Origin: Phallusia mammillata
Lineage: Eukaryota; Chordata; Ascidiacea; Phlebobranchia; Ascidiidae
DNA: 64,000 nt
Reading direction: 5' to 3'
Assembly: GCA_003260075.1 (NCBI GenBank)
Contig: QLIY01000177.1
Span: 18,074 to 82,073, forward strand
Shown here: one piece after another, positions 63,628 to 64,000 of the stretch
Numbering within the stretch: position 1 is the stretch's first letter
How the letters are laid out: each line of letters opens with the position of its first letter
Made by a program: the position numbers and the translations under genes
Notes under the pieces: generated by a model
What the model saw: only the letters and a program-made list of their open reading frames with translations
Told to the model about the DNA's origin: nothing
The model's database searches: none

Positions 63628-64000
63628 CTGGCAAACACAAAGGTCTTTCATCATTTTTTATTGGAATATACAACATTTTTATGTACATTTGCCGGCAAAC
63701 AAGAGAAAAATATATATAACCACATATGTATCTTAGTAGTAAAATACCGTGTTTCCCAAACCGAATTTCTCTCTTGTTAAGCTTCTTTTTTTAAGGTACA
63801 CAGGTGAAGTATTTGTGGTCGTTCCCCCTTAAAAAAGAATTTTGGATTCTTTTGTCTAAATTTGTCAAAGAAATTGTCCCTAATGATCCATTCATATATT
63901 CATTAGGGCAATTGTGCAAACCTTCTGCAAAACCTGAAGATATCTCTTTTTGTGGAGAAAGAATTGCGATCGATTTTTTAGATCCAAGTTGCGATTCCGT
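63628..64000. other. UNC80 intron or right window edge, no exon recognised
   Basis: AT-rich DNA after the 5'-most UNC80 exon seen. The + strand is open from about 63860 to the edge (KFVKEIVPNDPF and on) without any match I recognise. The remaining N-terminal exons of UNC80 must lie to the right. Confidence 0.4.

Overview
The window is animal nuclear DNA, most probably from a Ciona-type tunicate; Ciona savignyi is my best guess. Genes are compact and intron-rich (most introns 60-400 bp, GT-AG) and AT-rich. Splice acceptors sit just upstream of start codons, as expected for spliced-leader trans-splicing. Where contigs overlap, the two copies differ by about 2-4 %, which fits two haplotypes of a very polymorphic species. 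The species name is inference. I assembled gene models by hand, using reading frame, splice-site phase and family knowledge; every multi-exon model keeps one open frame across all its exons.

Layout, left to right. (1) 1-1862, + strand: the 3' ends of two tandem ABCC5/MRP5-like ABC transporters with near-identical nucleotide-binding exons but different C-terminal tails. (2) 3153-7856, +: signal recognition particle receptor alpha (SRPRA), with an optional frame-preserving 39-nt exon. (3) 9705-18011, +: CHAF1A, the p150 subunit of chromatin assembly factor 1, 22 exons. (4) 18012-22176: about 4 kb without a convincing gene. (5) 22177-37626, +: a Rho guanine-nucleotide exchange factor of the Asef family (SH3-DH-PH) with a very long N-terminal region and two internal alternative first exons. 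(6) 38344-39966, -: an intronless membrane glycerophosphodiester phosphodiesterase. (7) 41846-46126, +: a secreted protein joining a Ly6/three-finger domain, an M28 zinc peptidase and a C-terminal discoidin (F5/8 C) domain. (8) 63627-46539, -: 53 exons of UNC80, the scaffold of the NALCN sodium leak channel; about 600 N-terminal residues lie beyond the right edge.

The genes are independent, spanning membrane transport, protein targeting, chromatin assembly, Rho signalling, lipid signalling, secreted proteolysis and neuronal excitability. There is no operon-like pathway. Two gene pairs converge tail to tail: the RhoGEF with the phosphodiesterase, and the peptidase with UNC80.

The most striking raw pattern is eleven C homopolymers, always C on the + strand. 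Ten are exactly 10 or 11 long and one is 74. In most cases the DNA after the tract re-reads the DNA before it. I read these as assembly gap placeholders between overlapping contigs of different haplotypes, not as biology. Several hAT-like MITEs with terminal inverted repeats lie in introns and spacers. The best biological leads are the Ly6-M28-discoidin protein, the SRPRA micro-exon, and the phase-matched alternative starts of the RhoGEF.
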